A program made the translations under genes and the position numbers. From assembly GCA_015178975.1 (NCBI GenBank), contig WHVD01000241.1:35268-99267 (forward strand): DNA of 64,000 bases, read 5' to 3'. Below, piece after piece: positions 1 to 13,758 of the stretch. Below the pieces are notes generated by a model. It did not search any database, was not told the origin of the DNA, and saw nothing but the letters and a program-made list of their open reading frames with translations. This DNA is from Hysterangium stoloniferum. Its lineage: Eukaryota; Basidiomycota; Agaricomycetes; Hysterangiales; Hysterangiaceae. The number at the start of each line of letters is the position of its first letter. Within the stretch, counting starts at the first letter, position 1.

Positions 1-3000
1 TTAAATTTTTCGCACTGTCGGGATTCAACCAGCTGTCAGTGCTATTTGCGAGTTCCTACAATGTCTGGTTTAGTCTTTTTGTTTGATGCCTGTTTATGAT
101 TTTAAATGGATCCATGAATGCCCGATTACCTTGCTTAATTAATGGCCCCTTACTTTGTGACGATACGCCTTTATAGCTGTATATTTTTCATCTGCAACCA
201 CACCTTTGCTTTGTTGTTTCATACGTCGGTGGAGTAGCTCTCAGTGTACAAGAAATACCATGCATGAGTGATTTATACAAAATTTCTCCAATTAACCTCG
301 GATTCCGGTCATGTGAGTAACTTTTTATTTTTTATTTTTTATTTTTTTAATACAATTATATACCGCGTCGCATAACTAAGATACATAGCGGTTGGGAGAA
401 AAGTACCCTAATGTCATGTGAGTAACTTGGAAGTAACTGTTTGTATATTCAATTAATAGGAAGCAGAAACCTTTTCTTGATATACTTATCCATGTCATAT
501 TACTTACTCGTAATTAAAATGGAAGTCTAGCCTCCTCCTATATAATCTTTGATCACTCGACCATCTAGTACTTGTCACGAGGGAATCGAGTTCCTGGGAT
601 TCATATATATCCGCGCAATTCAAGAGATCCCTGCCGTTCCATGCGTAGCGAATACAGGTTGAGGGCAAAGCTGAGGGAGTGATCGCTTATTGATGCGAGA
701 ATACAAATAGCACGTCGGATCCGTGTCAAGGCTCTGGAAGATATGCTGTGGTCGCACCTTTTACACCGCAAATGGCATTCAAATACCCTATGTGCAACAC
801 CTCTTCAACCGCTTGGTCCCATTCGCCATACACCGGTGGCAGTGTAAGGAATCCCTAGCTGCCAACTTCCAATGCCAAGCACCTTATCATACAGGCCATA
901 CCCCTCTGTCACCGCACCGCATCATAAGCCACTCTCTTCATTATCCCCGGCCTGCTAAAGAGCCGACAAGTCAGCTCCCTCCAGAGGCATCTCCGCCGCA
1001 TCATTCGACACTCTCCATTATTCCCGGCTTGCCAAACGGCGGATATGTCAGTGTTTCGCTTCGTAAGTCACCTCGTGCCTTCAGGCTCCACTGCCCTCGA
1101 AAAGATGTGCATTGCTCTCCCGCGGTCCCTTCTGCAAAACTTAACAACTCAGGTCGATTCAGGGAGATGTTTGATCTTATTGCAGATGATGGATGATTAT
1201 ACACTCAATGGAGTTAGGCTCACGCCCCCTAACCCGATTCTTTCCTTGTCCCCTTTTCTCCATCACCTCGCATATTAAACTCTACACGACGAATATACTC
1301 AATGTGTCTCGTCCCCCCACACAACCAATGCAAAGAAATCACAAGTGTTCCACTATAAAAGTTTATTACTGCCTGTATCGTCTTACATTGGGTTAAGAAC
1401 TAGATCGATCGTTTACGCAACAGCAAGCTCCCCATCTGCAAGAATAAATCACGCACGCGACTGCTCGGTTGGAGGCATGCGTATGGACTATACATGCACC
1501 TATGGGCATCTACACAAACGCGGACTTGTATAGGGCATAATAAGAGGTGGTTGTTTATTTTGTACGCCGACTTGCTTCAGAGTCAAATCGGCTAAAACAT
1601 TATATAAATGGCCCTTAGCCTCAGATCACGGGTATGAAACATGGAAATATGAGGGTTTTTTTCTTCTTTTGTATCCATTTTCAGCTGTTAGGACGTGTCC
1701 GGAGCATATATATTGATCGAACTTGTTTATCCTGTGATTAATTATGATGTATCGCCTTGATACAATCTGTCCACTGAGACTCCTTCTCGCTTCATTGGTT
1801 CCTCCAGTTTTTCCGAGGATATTTAAAAGAAAAGAAGTCATTGAAGGGCTTATCATTGTATCTGGTGTCTTGGGTGATATATATAAGTAACCGGCAAAAG
1901 AAGGGGAAAGGGGCAGAGAAAGATGAGCCTGAGGGACCTGATTTAACACTGGCAGACAGCTCAGGACGCCGTTCTTGTCAGTCTCAATGCACAGTCATCA
2001 TGTCTGACATTCCTACGCCTTTTCTATACAGCTGTGAGGGAGTTTGCATAACGGCCGTGATAGTAAATACACATAGAACGCATTAATGCGCGTCTTGGGT
2101 ATGCGGATAGCTCCTCTGAACTGATTAGTGTCAGATTGAAGGTCGGGTTCCGTAGTCATTAAATAAAAGATTTCAGTTTAGATTTCTGATGTCGATGCTC
2201 TTTGGCCTTCTGGAACAGACCCGACGATACTCCATGTTTCAGCCGTGGCGCATGTCTCAAGTTAGACTCTCAGAAGTAGATTGATATAGCCAAACCTAAG
2301 ATGACCCTCTTTTTCCTTTACTGGCACTGCCTACCTCTCATCAAATAGGAACATTAGTAAATATACAAGGAGTGCACGCTACCTTCCGAGGTCCATATAT
2401 ACTGGCTTCCTAGATAAGTAGTCTAGGAGATTCTATGTCTATATGGGTATTATAATCTCCTTAGACATTCTTAAATCCCTTACGTTACTAATCTATATAG
2501 AGCCATCCGTTATTCATTGCGCTTTTCTGACAAGTTATTATTGCGACGTTTATATTGAGTTTCTAAATACATCGTTAAGTATGCCCCTGGTTGTCCCACG
2601 TCATATTGTAACTATTTAATTTACGCCTCTTCTCCAGGTGTCAAACTCGGAACCCATGTGAATACATACCCTTGCGCTTCAAAAACATTTGTGTTCGACT
2701 TGGGCGCCGCACCATCACTCGCCGCTCATGCCAACTGAAAAGACATACAAATAAGTAGTGCCTTGCGCGCGTTCTCAAATTCAATGATCGTCGTACTTCA
2801 CAGATAATGTCAGCGAGCCTGGTGCAACTGATTACGAATGTAATATACATTACATCCAAATGAATTATTTCACTGCGGCGCCAGGACCGCTAAGGTTTTG
2901 AATCACCAACACTGCTGGTATAACATTGTAATTGATAGGGCACCGGTAGGTTCGTTACTACTAGTAGTAGTTCCCCTCGGTTACCTTTACGCCCATCGCA

Positions 3001-6000
3001 GACCTACCTTGAACCCTACTTGTTCCAAGAGAGGCGTGGGCGTCGTTATCTGGTGCGACAGTGCCGTTGCTATTGGACCAGTTTGGACTTGAGCGGAGGT
3101 TTGCCAACGAGCCTGCCTTAAGGGTGTGTCGACAGTTAGAAGATAAGTTCAACTGTGCTAATCTGGCGTACCCTCAGCTGGCATCATTGGCGGATGCTCA
3201 TCTATTCAATTCATTTATTGTACGTGACACAAGAGGTTTATTTCATTGCACTTGACACATTGTCGGAGGGAGAACCATCTAATGACAATTCAGTTCAGTT
3301 TTAGCATTACACTTCGAGTCGATCCCGCGACCTTTAAGTTGCATTCAATTCCACATTGAACTCCTAATGGCTAATTGTCAAAGTATTGATTTGCCTTCCG
3401 GGGTCTTCCGTGGCTGTGTTGCCCATCAAATACCCAATGTGCACCCAGCTTACCTCAGGCGACCTTGATCTTCTCGGTAGTACAATATATGCTAGACTTG
3501 TTCACTATTTATAGAATGGCAGAGTGACTTTCTGATGTACATATTTAGACATATCTTCTCATATTTTCACATGAGCCAATTAATGGTCCCCTTCCGGGTT
3601 CTACTAAACCCGAATAAACTGGATTTATGTCGCTTGGCGACCCTTACCACTGCTCACAATTCGACAGTGACATGTTACGTTTTGGGGGGTCCAATAATTC
3701 CATCATGTAATAGATCCGGCCGATGATACTCAAGTCACTACCATTTGTCCACCTCCCGATCCGGATTATCAGACAGTCTCGTGACATGAGAGTCCTACTA
3801 AGGGTGAACCTCCTAAATCTCATCGACCATACTGCATTAGTATAGGCGTCAATTACTGTGAACCTCGCGCTGTAAGCCAAATGATCCGTGTGACCAGCAA
3901 TATAGTCTATTGCAACATATGACGCGGATCTGCACATTGCCAAAACCATGAGCACCAGATGACTAGAAGTAGCACATGGATATCAATTGTTACCACCGAC
4001 GGCGAGCGCGCACCGTCATAATCAAGTCGACACCATCAGTCAAGACGATAACATGCGCACCCCAGCCAAGATCGCGGTAGAGCTGCAGGCGTGATACATC
4101 GTTTAAACGCGTTATTGATTATTGTGTCCCCTTCGGCTCGGACCTCCGGTCTGCTGGCAATGGCTATCAACTTGATACGCCACAGACAGCGTACCGTCGG
4201 TGTTAAATCAGAATCAAACCACAGGTAGACTGGCGTGAATGGCTATCTGTACGAGCCAGAAGTGCCCAATAGATTATAGGTCGAACATATTCTGTCCATC
4301 ACAACATTGCTATGCAAGGGCCAGAATCTCGTTTGAGATCGGAGCCAGGGATTCTGGGATGGCTAATTACGGTAGTTGACCACGGAGGCGGTGCTGTGCT
4401 TATTCAAGATAGACTGCCAAGAAGTGCCATTGGTCACTGTGTCTGTCATGGGGCTAATATAAATAATAGTTAAATATAGTGCATAAACACATCATACAAA
4501 ATAGTTCATTAATTTTATATTATGTACTATGTCAAAGTAGTATTGTTGTAGAAGGACTTGAACATGCGTCCCAGTGAGTTAACATATGTATAAAGGATTA
4601 CGTATACAGTTTACCAGGTCATCATTAATGAATTCATTAACAATCAAGCCTTGAGTTAGTGCCGAAGAAAACCTGTGTGTCAACGAAGCGGGTCAATTAC
4701 CAACATATACATTCATCTCACAGTGGCATGCATTGAGAACATGAAATCTCATGCATCGCCCACTTTGTGGCGAAAGGAGATGTCTGGAGTCTCAGGAGAA
4801 AGAAGCTCAGAACATTCGTACCTCATTTCTCTTTTAATTATTGAGTTAGATATCTGCAGTTGCTCCATAGGGCTGGGTTTCTTCCGTCCGGCGTTTGACG
4901 ACCCAGGCATATCCGCGGGTAGTTTGTAATACCCTGGGTGGAGGTCATACAAATTAAATTGAAGCATCCTCTGTCAATAAGATGCCAGAGAAGAAGAAAA
5001 TGGTACAGGCTTTGGAAATAAAAAGTAAGAATAAGTGGTTTCGGAGCGCGAGAAGCAAACGCCTTCGGGTTCCGACTCACAAGGACTGACCATTGGAGGA
5101 CAGTTCACATTTAGATGACAGATAGTTTCCCGAGAGATGCAGTATTCGACAATTTGAGTGTTGCGTATGACCAAACGGGAACCGAGACGGACTCAGCTCT
5201 TCGGAGAGAATCACGAGCGGATCTGTACCTAGTCATCATCTAAGGGCTGCGTTCGATCATGAGGTAGCAACTGATATTGAGTCCTGCATATGGAGAGACT
5301 GATGTTTGTATGGTTGTCGTGGAGGCCCGGGATGGTGACACACCAACCAGCGTGGTCCAATACTGTCTTGGGCTTAAAAGAATACCATTGAATTTAACAG
5401 TAACCTGGCCGAAATAAATAAATAATCCAAAGACATATTACGTACCCGCGCGCGCGCGTTGGAATCAAAGTGGAAGCCATATGGCAAGCGGTCCATATAA
5501 CGTAGGCCAACAGAATCTGAAGATTTCAAGCTAGAAAAATATTCTACATGAACATAACATATTCATTACAATCTCGCTCGCCTTCGCCAGGGGAGTGAGA
5601 TTCATTTGGAATTTGACACGCTGTTGCTGGATTGAACGGGTTCGGAGGTCTAGAATACCGGATGTGGTTTCTGCACAGGATTGTCGCCCATCGCTTGGAA
5701 TCGCCGGAACACTTTTATATCTCGGAAAGCATAGCTTTTTATGGCAGAATCACTAAGTCGTGAGAGGAGTTGATGTCTGTATACCGGAATTCTGGTATCA
5801 ATATAGGTAGTAAGCAATTTAGTAAGCGGTTGTCTTAAGTATGAAGCGGAGAACAAATTGATTATGGTGCCTCAATCGTGCGGTGCGCTTACAAGCTAAG
5901 TGTATACCAGCTAAGCTGCGCAGTTGGCGAGTTCGTTGGTTGTTCAAACACCTCAGTGTTCCGCTTGTGGGTTAAAAAAGAAGATCGCTTTCATGGGTCC

Positions 6001-9000
6001 AGATTCCGGGATCAATGTAGGCACATCAATGGATACGGCATTCCGGCGTTCCTCAGGTATGAAGCAAAGTGCGGCACTTTAGCCTTGTTTACTAAATATG
6101 TCCAATTCGGTGTTTGATTCGGCACCAAATATGGCGCTTTCCCCTGAATCCAAAGCCAAGACGTTACGCTCCTGTGAAACATAAGGATGAGAGATGTGTA
6201 GCTTAATGTGAGGAAAGAAGCTGGTGGGTACGTGTGTCGGAATGTCACATCAGACAAGGGAACTTCAATATAGCCCCCATATTAACCATAACGAATTGCA
6301 GCAGCAAAAAGATAATGCGACTTGCGGAGCGCGCAGATGCTGTCGACTGCCGCACTTATCTGTCATGCCCATTAGGACGTTCCTGAAACCTACGTCATGA
6401 CAGTGCCATGGGGGTTTTAAGCTTGCATTCTGCAAAGTTTGATCTTCTGTTGAGCACCTTCTGCCAAAACAGCCTGATGAGGATTGGTACGCTATTTTGG
6501 ACGGGAAAGGGACGTAGCAGAATGCTGATTTAGGGGTCCTTCTATTCGATCACCTGTAAATTTGAATGGATGTGTTAATTCCGTGACTGCCTGGTAAGGA
6601 AGATCATACGGCCGACTGTTGACCGTTCAATAGGATGACAGATGAGAAACTTACCAGATGATGGCATGTATCTCATGCCGGTATAAGGACACCTGAGATC
6701 GTTGTTGAATCTCTAGACTCGATTGGGTACGGTCTGTTTCTAGGTTGGACGGAGTAGCCTTTCAAGAAATTATTGAGACTGCGATCGACGGGTTCGCGTA
6801 CACTTCCTGTTTCTATTCAACTTCTATACGTCAGTTTATCACCAAGTTAGCTACAGCGCCAGAATAAGTTACCGCCCACATCACCATGGAGAAACTGTCA
6901 GTTGTTAATCGCTTACATAAGTCACAATGAAGCCTAGAGCCTTAGCGAGCGTCGTTTTCTACATAAAGTGAAATAGCTTTCTTCTCCAAACTTTAAGTCT
7001 GTAATTGAACCTAGAAAGATGTTTTTCTAGAAACGCAACTTTGAAGAAATTTTCGTACTTGCTTAATATGAACTAGACTCAATATGTTAAAACAGCCGCA
7101 TAGGTATCACAAAATCATAGACATGCTTGGGATTAGAATTTCAAAAATGCAATTGATGAGAAAGATAAACGATAACATCCTCACTTACATTGAATGATAG
7201 CAACTATGGTCGGATCTCCTTCCTTTGTCACAGAAATTGCAATTAGCGTCGACATACGGCCCGAAGTTAAGAATTCGAAGATGATCATTGGATATATAGA
7301 GATCTCTGCATTAAACTGAACTCAGTGGCGGTGTCAGCTAGCTTGACCTCGCTTGACGTGCGCGGGCACTCAGGGAGAACCTGTCTAATTTGTCAGAAGT
7401 GACCCGAGTCGGATAGCTGGGATTCTTTGACGTTCTACATAACAAGAGCGCATGCGATTTTATAATGGATGGTCTTTCTCAGAATCGTGCGTTGAGTTGA
7501 CGCCAACGGGAGTCGTTTGCGTTCCACACCGGATCGTCGCAAGACACAAGAGAAAATTTATCTTGGATAGCGTGAGCATATGCGACAGGGACATAGCCTT
7601 CAATGATGTTCAATGAGCATTTGCATGAGTCTTCTCAAGTCTGTTGTTTTAGTAAATTACCTGTTTTAGACATTGGCACTTGGTTTACCTAAGAATCGGC
7701 TATCGTCCTCCCAGTATCAAAATTGCTTCCACATTATTATCACATTAATCTTTTTATCCTGGGATATGAATATTCACGGCAAAGGAAAGAGCCAAAAGCA
7801 CTATTTGGTGGGAAAAAAACTGATGGTGAGAGTAGCTCCCTAATAAGGTTATCTATAAGAAGCAACGGAAGAAGCTCAAGAGACTGGCCGTGATATGTAA
7901 ACCAGGTATTGCATGCAGTGACTTTGCGATGATTTCCCAGAGAACAAATTTAACTCCCGTAGTCTTGCTCCTAAGAGCCGAGCTAATAGATACAAGTAAG
8001 TCAGCATGGATGCTCGACAGCTAATAAACCAGATTAGAAGTGTATTAATGTGTACAAGTTCAAACAACAACGTACTTCCATAAATCCTCAGCAACATGAC
8101 GCCCTGCAGCCTATTAGGCTAGGCTTGGGAGTTATTAGCATGGACTCAAGGTAAGCTTTGGCAGATTTGACACACCTTGCGCGGACTCCCAGCTCAAGTA
8201 TGGGCACAAGGACAACCTGGACCAAATTGGAAAGCAGAACACAACGGAAGCACTGAAATTCAACCAAGGATAAACGGAAAAATGAAAGTCGAATGCAGCT
8301 CGCCACACATAAATAACAGACAGGACAGGTATATAGACAGCTGAGCATAACTGACCGCTACATAGATGACTCGAAGTTGAAGTTTTTCACCAGTGGTTCA
8401 CGCCGCACTAATTCATCCATTGGAAAATTTGAGGTGAGTATTTATTTATTAAGTGTTCTGTGCGATTCCTTTGAATTCTTGTTAGTTACCTGCCATGAGG
8501 TATCACTACGACTTTAGGATGTTACTCCCTTAGGAATTGTGCAGTTTTCTCTAACAAGACAATATAGTCAGGACCAGTCATGGGACGTCTGACTCCTTTG
8601 AGGTGACCGGCCGCCCATGGAGTGCGTTTATCTGCCAAGGTATTATTCATCCGCCCTCAATCTCCACCAGATGTCTGACGTTTATTTTTAGAAAAGCACA
8701 CTTCGGTCTTTCACCCAGAGTATGTGTTACAATGGCAACAGACAACTCACGTAACCTCCCCTTCTAATGTTAAGGTACTAGCAGCGCTCGGTCTTAATAG
8801 TTTGACCCCCTTAAAGCTCAGGCACATATCACTTTCTGTTGTCTGTCCTCATTATCACATAGGACAGTCTTTGATGTTACCCTACGCATGTTTCGTCGAT
8901 TGCAATATCCGTGCTGCGGAGCGCTTTCACGCTACACGTATTGCCTCCGGCATGCCTATTACACCCGTCCATCAGTGTATATCTCAAGGTCTTTCAATAT

Positions 9001-12000
9001 CCCACAGTATCGACAATCGTTATTATTTGGAGCGTGGCGATTATGCTTATCCCGACATTGAAGCGGCCTCGCTCGCGATATGCCACTACTGATAACGACA
9101 CTTTTGAGACCGAACGGTCAAAGCTACATGATCAACTCTCGTAATTAAATACAGAAATTATGATAGTCTATAGGCCATAAATCGCCAATCTGCCTACGTA
9201 TCGTATACCGCCCACGTTGAAGGCAACTTGATGCACAAAGTCCTCCGCCACCATGTGCCTCCGCTCAACTTGTAGCCACCCGGGATTTCATCAAGGAGTT
9301 CAAATTACTTGACAAGACGGAGCCACTTAAAAACAGTCTTCGCTTCCTGACGAAAATTAAGCTGTCACACCGAAACCCTTCCTAAACCATATTTGACAAG
9401 TACCTCTCCGTTTTTTCTCCCCACCATGCACGAGTTGTAGTTACACTAGTCCATCTAACAATGTATCGTCATATCGAGACCTCCTTGACATCTTTCTTGG
9501 TTTGACCTCGTGCGTTCACTAGTTGTGGTCCGTCCCATTTTCAAGTAAACGATAGCCGTCTTATTCTTATTTATTTTGTGGAGCGTGTTGAAGTGCAAAG
9601 CAAGCAGCATAGCAGCCCTCCTGTATTCGCTGTATATCGTACCAGGTAAATGAAAAAACAAAACAAAACGCACACCATAGAATAGACCATAGACTATAGT
9701 AAACCGATACTTGGGCACACCCGAGGAAATACATTCACGCACGTCAGGTGACCATATTTTCCTCTGCCCGGATGCTTCTGTTGAAATTAATTCTCAAAGC
9801 TCATACGAATCATAAGCAAAGACGAATATAATTTCTGTTTGACCTCTGTGTCTCGTAAGAGGAAAACGGACAGCGTAAGTACAAGAGAACTATACTACTT
9901 ATATATGCCGCGAGAACAACAGCCGTGTGGCAACAGTTGGGTGGAAACATCCCGCTTTACAAAGGTGAACAAATTGACTGCACATTGTGAACGCTCTCAA
10001 TCCCCAATTCTAACAGCTTCATACGCGGTGAGAATGTATTTAATGTCTTCAACCAATCACATTTCGGGCACTCGCCCCTAATCTCGTATCCCGGGATGTG
10101 TAACCACCATTTTCCCAGTTTTTAGGAGCCGTGTATCGCCCGCCATAGGAAATATCTAGCATTTATACTTATATCCAGTTTTCCACGTCAAATATAATCC
10201 TTTATACAGCACTTCCATCCGTTTCAAAGGTTCGCCTGTATTGTACAGAAGTAATTTGGTGGTAGTGGAGAGACGGATCCCTTATTGTGTCGAGGCTTTC
10301 AGAGACTTCCAGGTTTAACACGCTCAGGATAGATTTTTTAATTACTTAGGAGGCCTCGTGGGCTCCTTTGTTTCCTTCAATTCTGCTATGGCCTTTTACT
10401 TTTGTAAGGTATGTCTTCTCGCCTCGTCTCCTCAGCTGGGTTGCAGTAGCATTAAATCTTTGTTAGAAACGCTCTCACTTTTATATTTGGGCAGACTCGT
10501 AGTCAGTGAGTCTAGAACATATTGTAGGTCTGAGCAAACCTCAAATTCAGTGTCAACAGCAATCCTCCTGCTGGCGCAATTCACTGCTGCGATTTCCTTT
10601 GTGTCATTTACGTTGAACCTACTGGGAATCTTCACTGAGATATTACGTGGGTCTTGGTGTGCTAACGTAGCCGTCTTATTTTCCCCATAAAGACAGTTAA
10701 ATATTTCCGTTTATGTTGGAAACCGTACAACGAGACCGACCCAGACTGCGCGCCCTCTTTCTAATAAAGTTATCACACATCATTTGGTTTTAGGATCTTA
10801 AAACACTCTAACGACAGCGACCGCTGTTGGTTTCGCCTGTTCACCTTAGAAGGCCATACAAATAATCAAAATGTATACTATGTTGGGATTTATTGATGTT
10901 TGTGTTGCAAGCCGTTGAGGACGCTCACGGTTTCTGCTGGGCTTTGGGTTTTATTATATTCACAGGAGTATTTTCCATGGATATTCGGCTGTGGTACTTT
11001 ATAGTAGCTTAGTAATCGGTTGTGATCTACAAGGGACTTTGTCGCCCCCTTCACCCTCACGAAAACTTGCCGTGTATTTTCAACATATTATAATGTCAGT
11101 CACCACTATCGAGCAATCCCAAGATTCCTTTAACCGAAAAGGATCTTGACAATCGTCTACTTCTTGGATCGTGGTTGAAGTATATAAATGAAGGAAAATA
11201 TGTACAGTACTTCCAAACCTGGCACCTAGCACGCCTGCCTGAGCCCCGCGTGTGTGCTCCTAGTCAAATGCACCGTTCACGGACATGGATGGGTTGGTTA
11301 TTGGCTTGGAGACCTCCGCTTAGCGCTAAGGTATGACTTCAGGTGTATTTGGTTTGTGATTCTCATCCAATATAGTCCATTTTTGAGAACATTCTTAGGT
11401 CTGACTAAGTTGCCTTGTACCCTCTCTCAGATGTACAACGCGACTCTTAGATGGAATCCTTTTGAGTTATCGCTCACCGCTCAGTTCGATCAGACTTTGA
11501 CATCTGAACGTTCTTCTGTTCCGCTCAAGGATAGGCGCCAGAGTAATCTATTCCAGGTCGTCTCAAGAGGACAGCTATTTGACAGTCCTTGCAGAGTAAT
11601 AAACTGAATTGGTCCCTGATATTCATATTAGGTTACCCATTCAGGCTGTTAATACATATTAGTTGCAAATACTCTCAGAATTCACACAGCAGGGCATCCG
11701 AACTTACGCCATATTGTCCAATGCTTTGATAAAGGGACTTATTTTACACAGATGAGTACCAGATTGCGAATACTCTCACCTCAATGAGATTTTTCACAAT
11801 AGGTATTAATACCGATTGAGCAAAATTTTTCTGTATCTAGCTTGAGGCCCTTTTTCATGACTAGGAGGAACTCAAGAACAGCATTTGATTTGGATAGGGG
11901 TAGATTTCACGACTGCAATCTCCTAAATGAAATCAAAATAAGTCAAAACTGTACGGTTGAATGTCACAATCTGTCATCAATTACGCGAGAATAACTTCCC

Positions 12001-12750
12001 CCGCTGATGGAATAGATATGACAGAATATTTTCCGTGATATCAGTTACGCATCTTGAATTGTACTGTCTATGCCGAGTCTCCCTATTACGTCCTGACCTA
12101 TCAAATAACTACTAATTTTCGAGCATCGTTGACCGAGATGTTTCCCCATCTCAGCTGTCAATCTTCCATGTGAAGTCGCCAGGTTAGCGATTAGAACTTG
12201 ATGTGCCGTCAGTTCGAGATGTGCACATTCTTCAGGTGACTCTGGAACAAGGGGACGGCAGACTGATAGATAGCCTTTTGACAACGCGCTCAGGGAGGAG
12301 TAATATCCACCACCATGCACTTTGTGTTAAAGGTGCTCCCCGACTGGAGGTTCCCTGCAGACCTAGAATGCATTCTCCAAAGTTCTGCGGGAGTGCAGGG
12401 TTCATGATCATACATTCTTCCGTATTAAACTCGCAGGTATGACAACCTACGGCTCAAAACGTTTATTACTATGGCATGTACTGTCCGCCCACCAGTCAGA
12501 CAATTTTCTTCAAGCTCAAGTCCGATAATGGCATGTACACTACTTGTTCAACACTGCCCCTCCTCTCCCTGATGGGAAATGAAAGATATCATGATGCACG
12601 AGTTTTATTCGATATAATATTTCCTTGAGGTGTCCCGTTCCGTTCCGACAACATTTTTGTCACCGGTGCTTCGAATCTTGCGTATTTGTGAGTGTATGTG
12701 CGTCTTATTATTTTGCTAATTCTCTGCTTCGAATGATTCTCGTTGGGTGA
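1..12750. other. Long stretch without recognisable genes
   Basis: I see no convincing gene, RNA gene or transposon here. Open frames are all short (157 codons at most, 723-1196) and show no motif I recognise; none extends convincingly across splice sites. CpG dinucleotides are common, unlike the decayed LTR copies further right, so this is not simply the same kind of mutated repeat. Minor structure: a degenerate two-copy repeat with a period of about 78 bp near 914-1050 and a short alternating CG run near 5,448-5,459. Origin unknown. Confidence 0.6.
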
Positions 12751-13043
12751 ATTCCCGCGCAAGGGAGTGTGACTCCCTACACTGCAATTTGGTAATATTT
12801 GGTCCTATTGTTGCCCACTCCCATTGTTGCCCATTCTTCATTGTTCTGCAAATACTGAGGTGAGATAGTGATCACTATCCTTTATTTAGTCCTTTTACTT
12901 ACTTTTATTACCTAGTTCTTATTCTTGTATCTAGGTAATCAATATTAGCTATTTGGCATACTGTGTTATTGGGCCCCACACTACACTATGCACAGTTGAT
13001 ATTTCAAAATGACTACCACCACTACTTCCTTGTCCAACTCCCT
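12751..13043. other. Unassigned spacer before the LTR cluster
   Basis: There is no gene here. A short duplicated phrase around TTGTTGCCCA occurs near 12,805-12,840. CpG becomes scarce from here onward, so this may already be decayed repeat DNA, but I cannot align it to the LTR families recognised nearby. Confidence 0.3.
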
Positions 13044-13758
13044 TGTTAAGGGTTGTGCAAAGCTTAGTGGAGGGTTTCCAGAGAAGCCTGCAGATATTCC
13101 AGTAGGACTCAGCTTCAGCTTATAGGCTGCACCCTCATGAGATCATTGTGTCCAACTTCAGATGGGTGGATGGGAAACCCAGGGAGTCTGGGCATAGATG
13201 ATTGGTCAGAGGTCAATATGAAGAGTGGTATAAGTTCTGACTGTTCTATATACGAAGAAATGAGTAGAATGGGAAGATGGATGATTCGAGTGGAGGCCTC
13301 GACTGTTACAGTTCGAGGCCAGAAGTGTTAGATAGTTCAGATATTGCTACCTATGTAGTAGCTGACACATTACCCTGATCACCACTCGTAGTAGACCTAG
13401 TTTATGTCTTACAAGTGGTGGTTCTTGGGTAAAAGTGTGTCTTGGTGCCGAGTGCACCCACAAGTATACACAAAGCTTCGAACTAATAAAATGGTGCAAT
13501 ATTCGAAGAATATAAAGGATAGAAAAATATGAATAAAATGTGTAAAATATAAATAAAATAAAAGGAGTGTTTTACCATAATGAAACTGTGGTAAAAGCAT
13601 ACTCCTCACAATAGGTCAGAGGTTGATGTTGAAGGACCAGTCAGAAAGCCCACAGGCTCTGACGAGGTCAAGTGTTGTGAGATGGAGATGGAGTGGGTAT
13701 GTAAAGTAACTGGGGGAGGATTTAGTCTGAAAACTTAGTTGATTTTCTGACTGGATTG

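Noticed and set aside
5740..6090. Two similar phrases (ATTC-GG-ATCAAT-TAGG ... GTATGAAGC) about 245 bp apart
   Set aside because: The match is short and degenerate; it may be chance and supports no named element.
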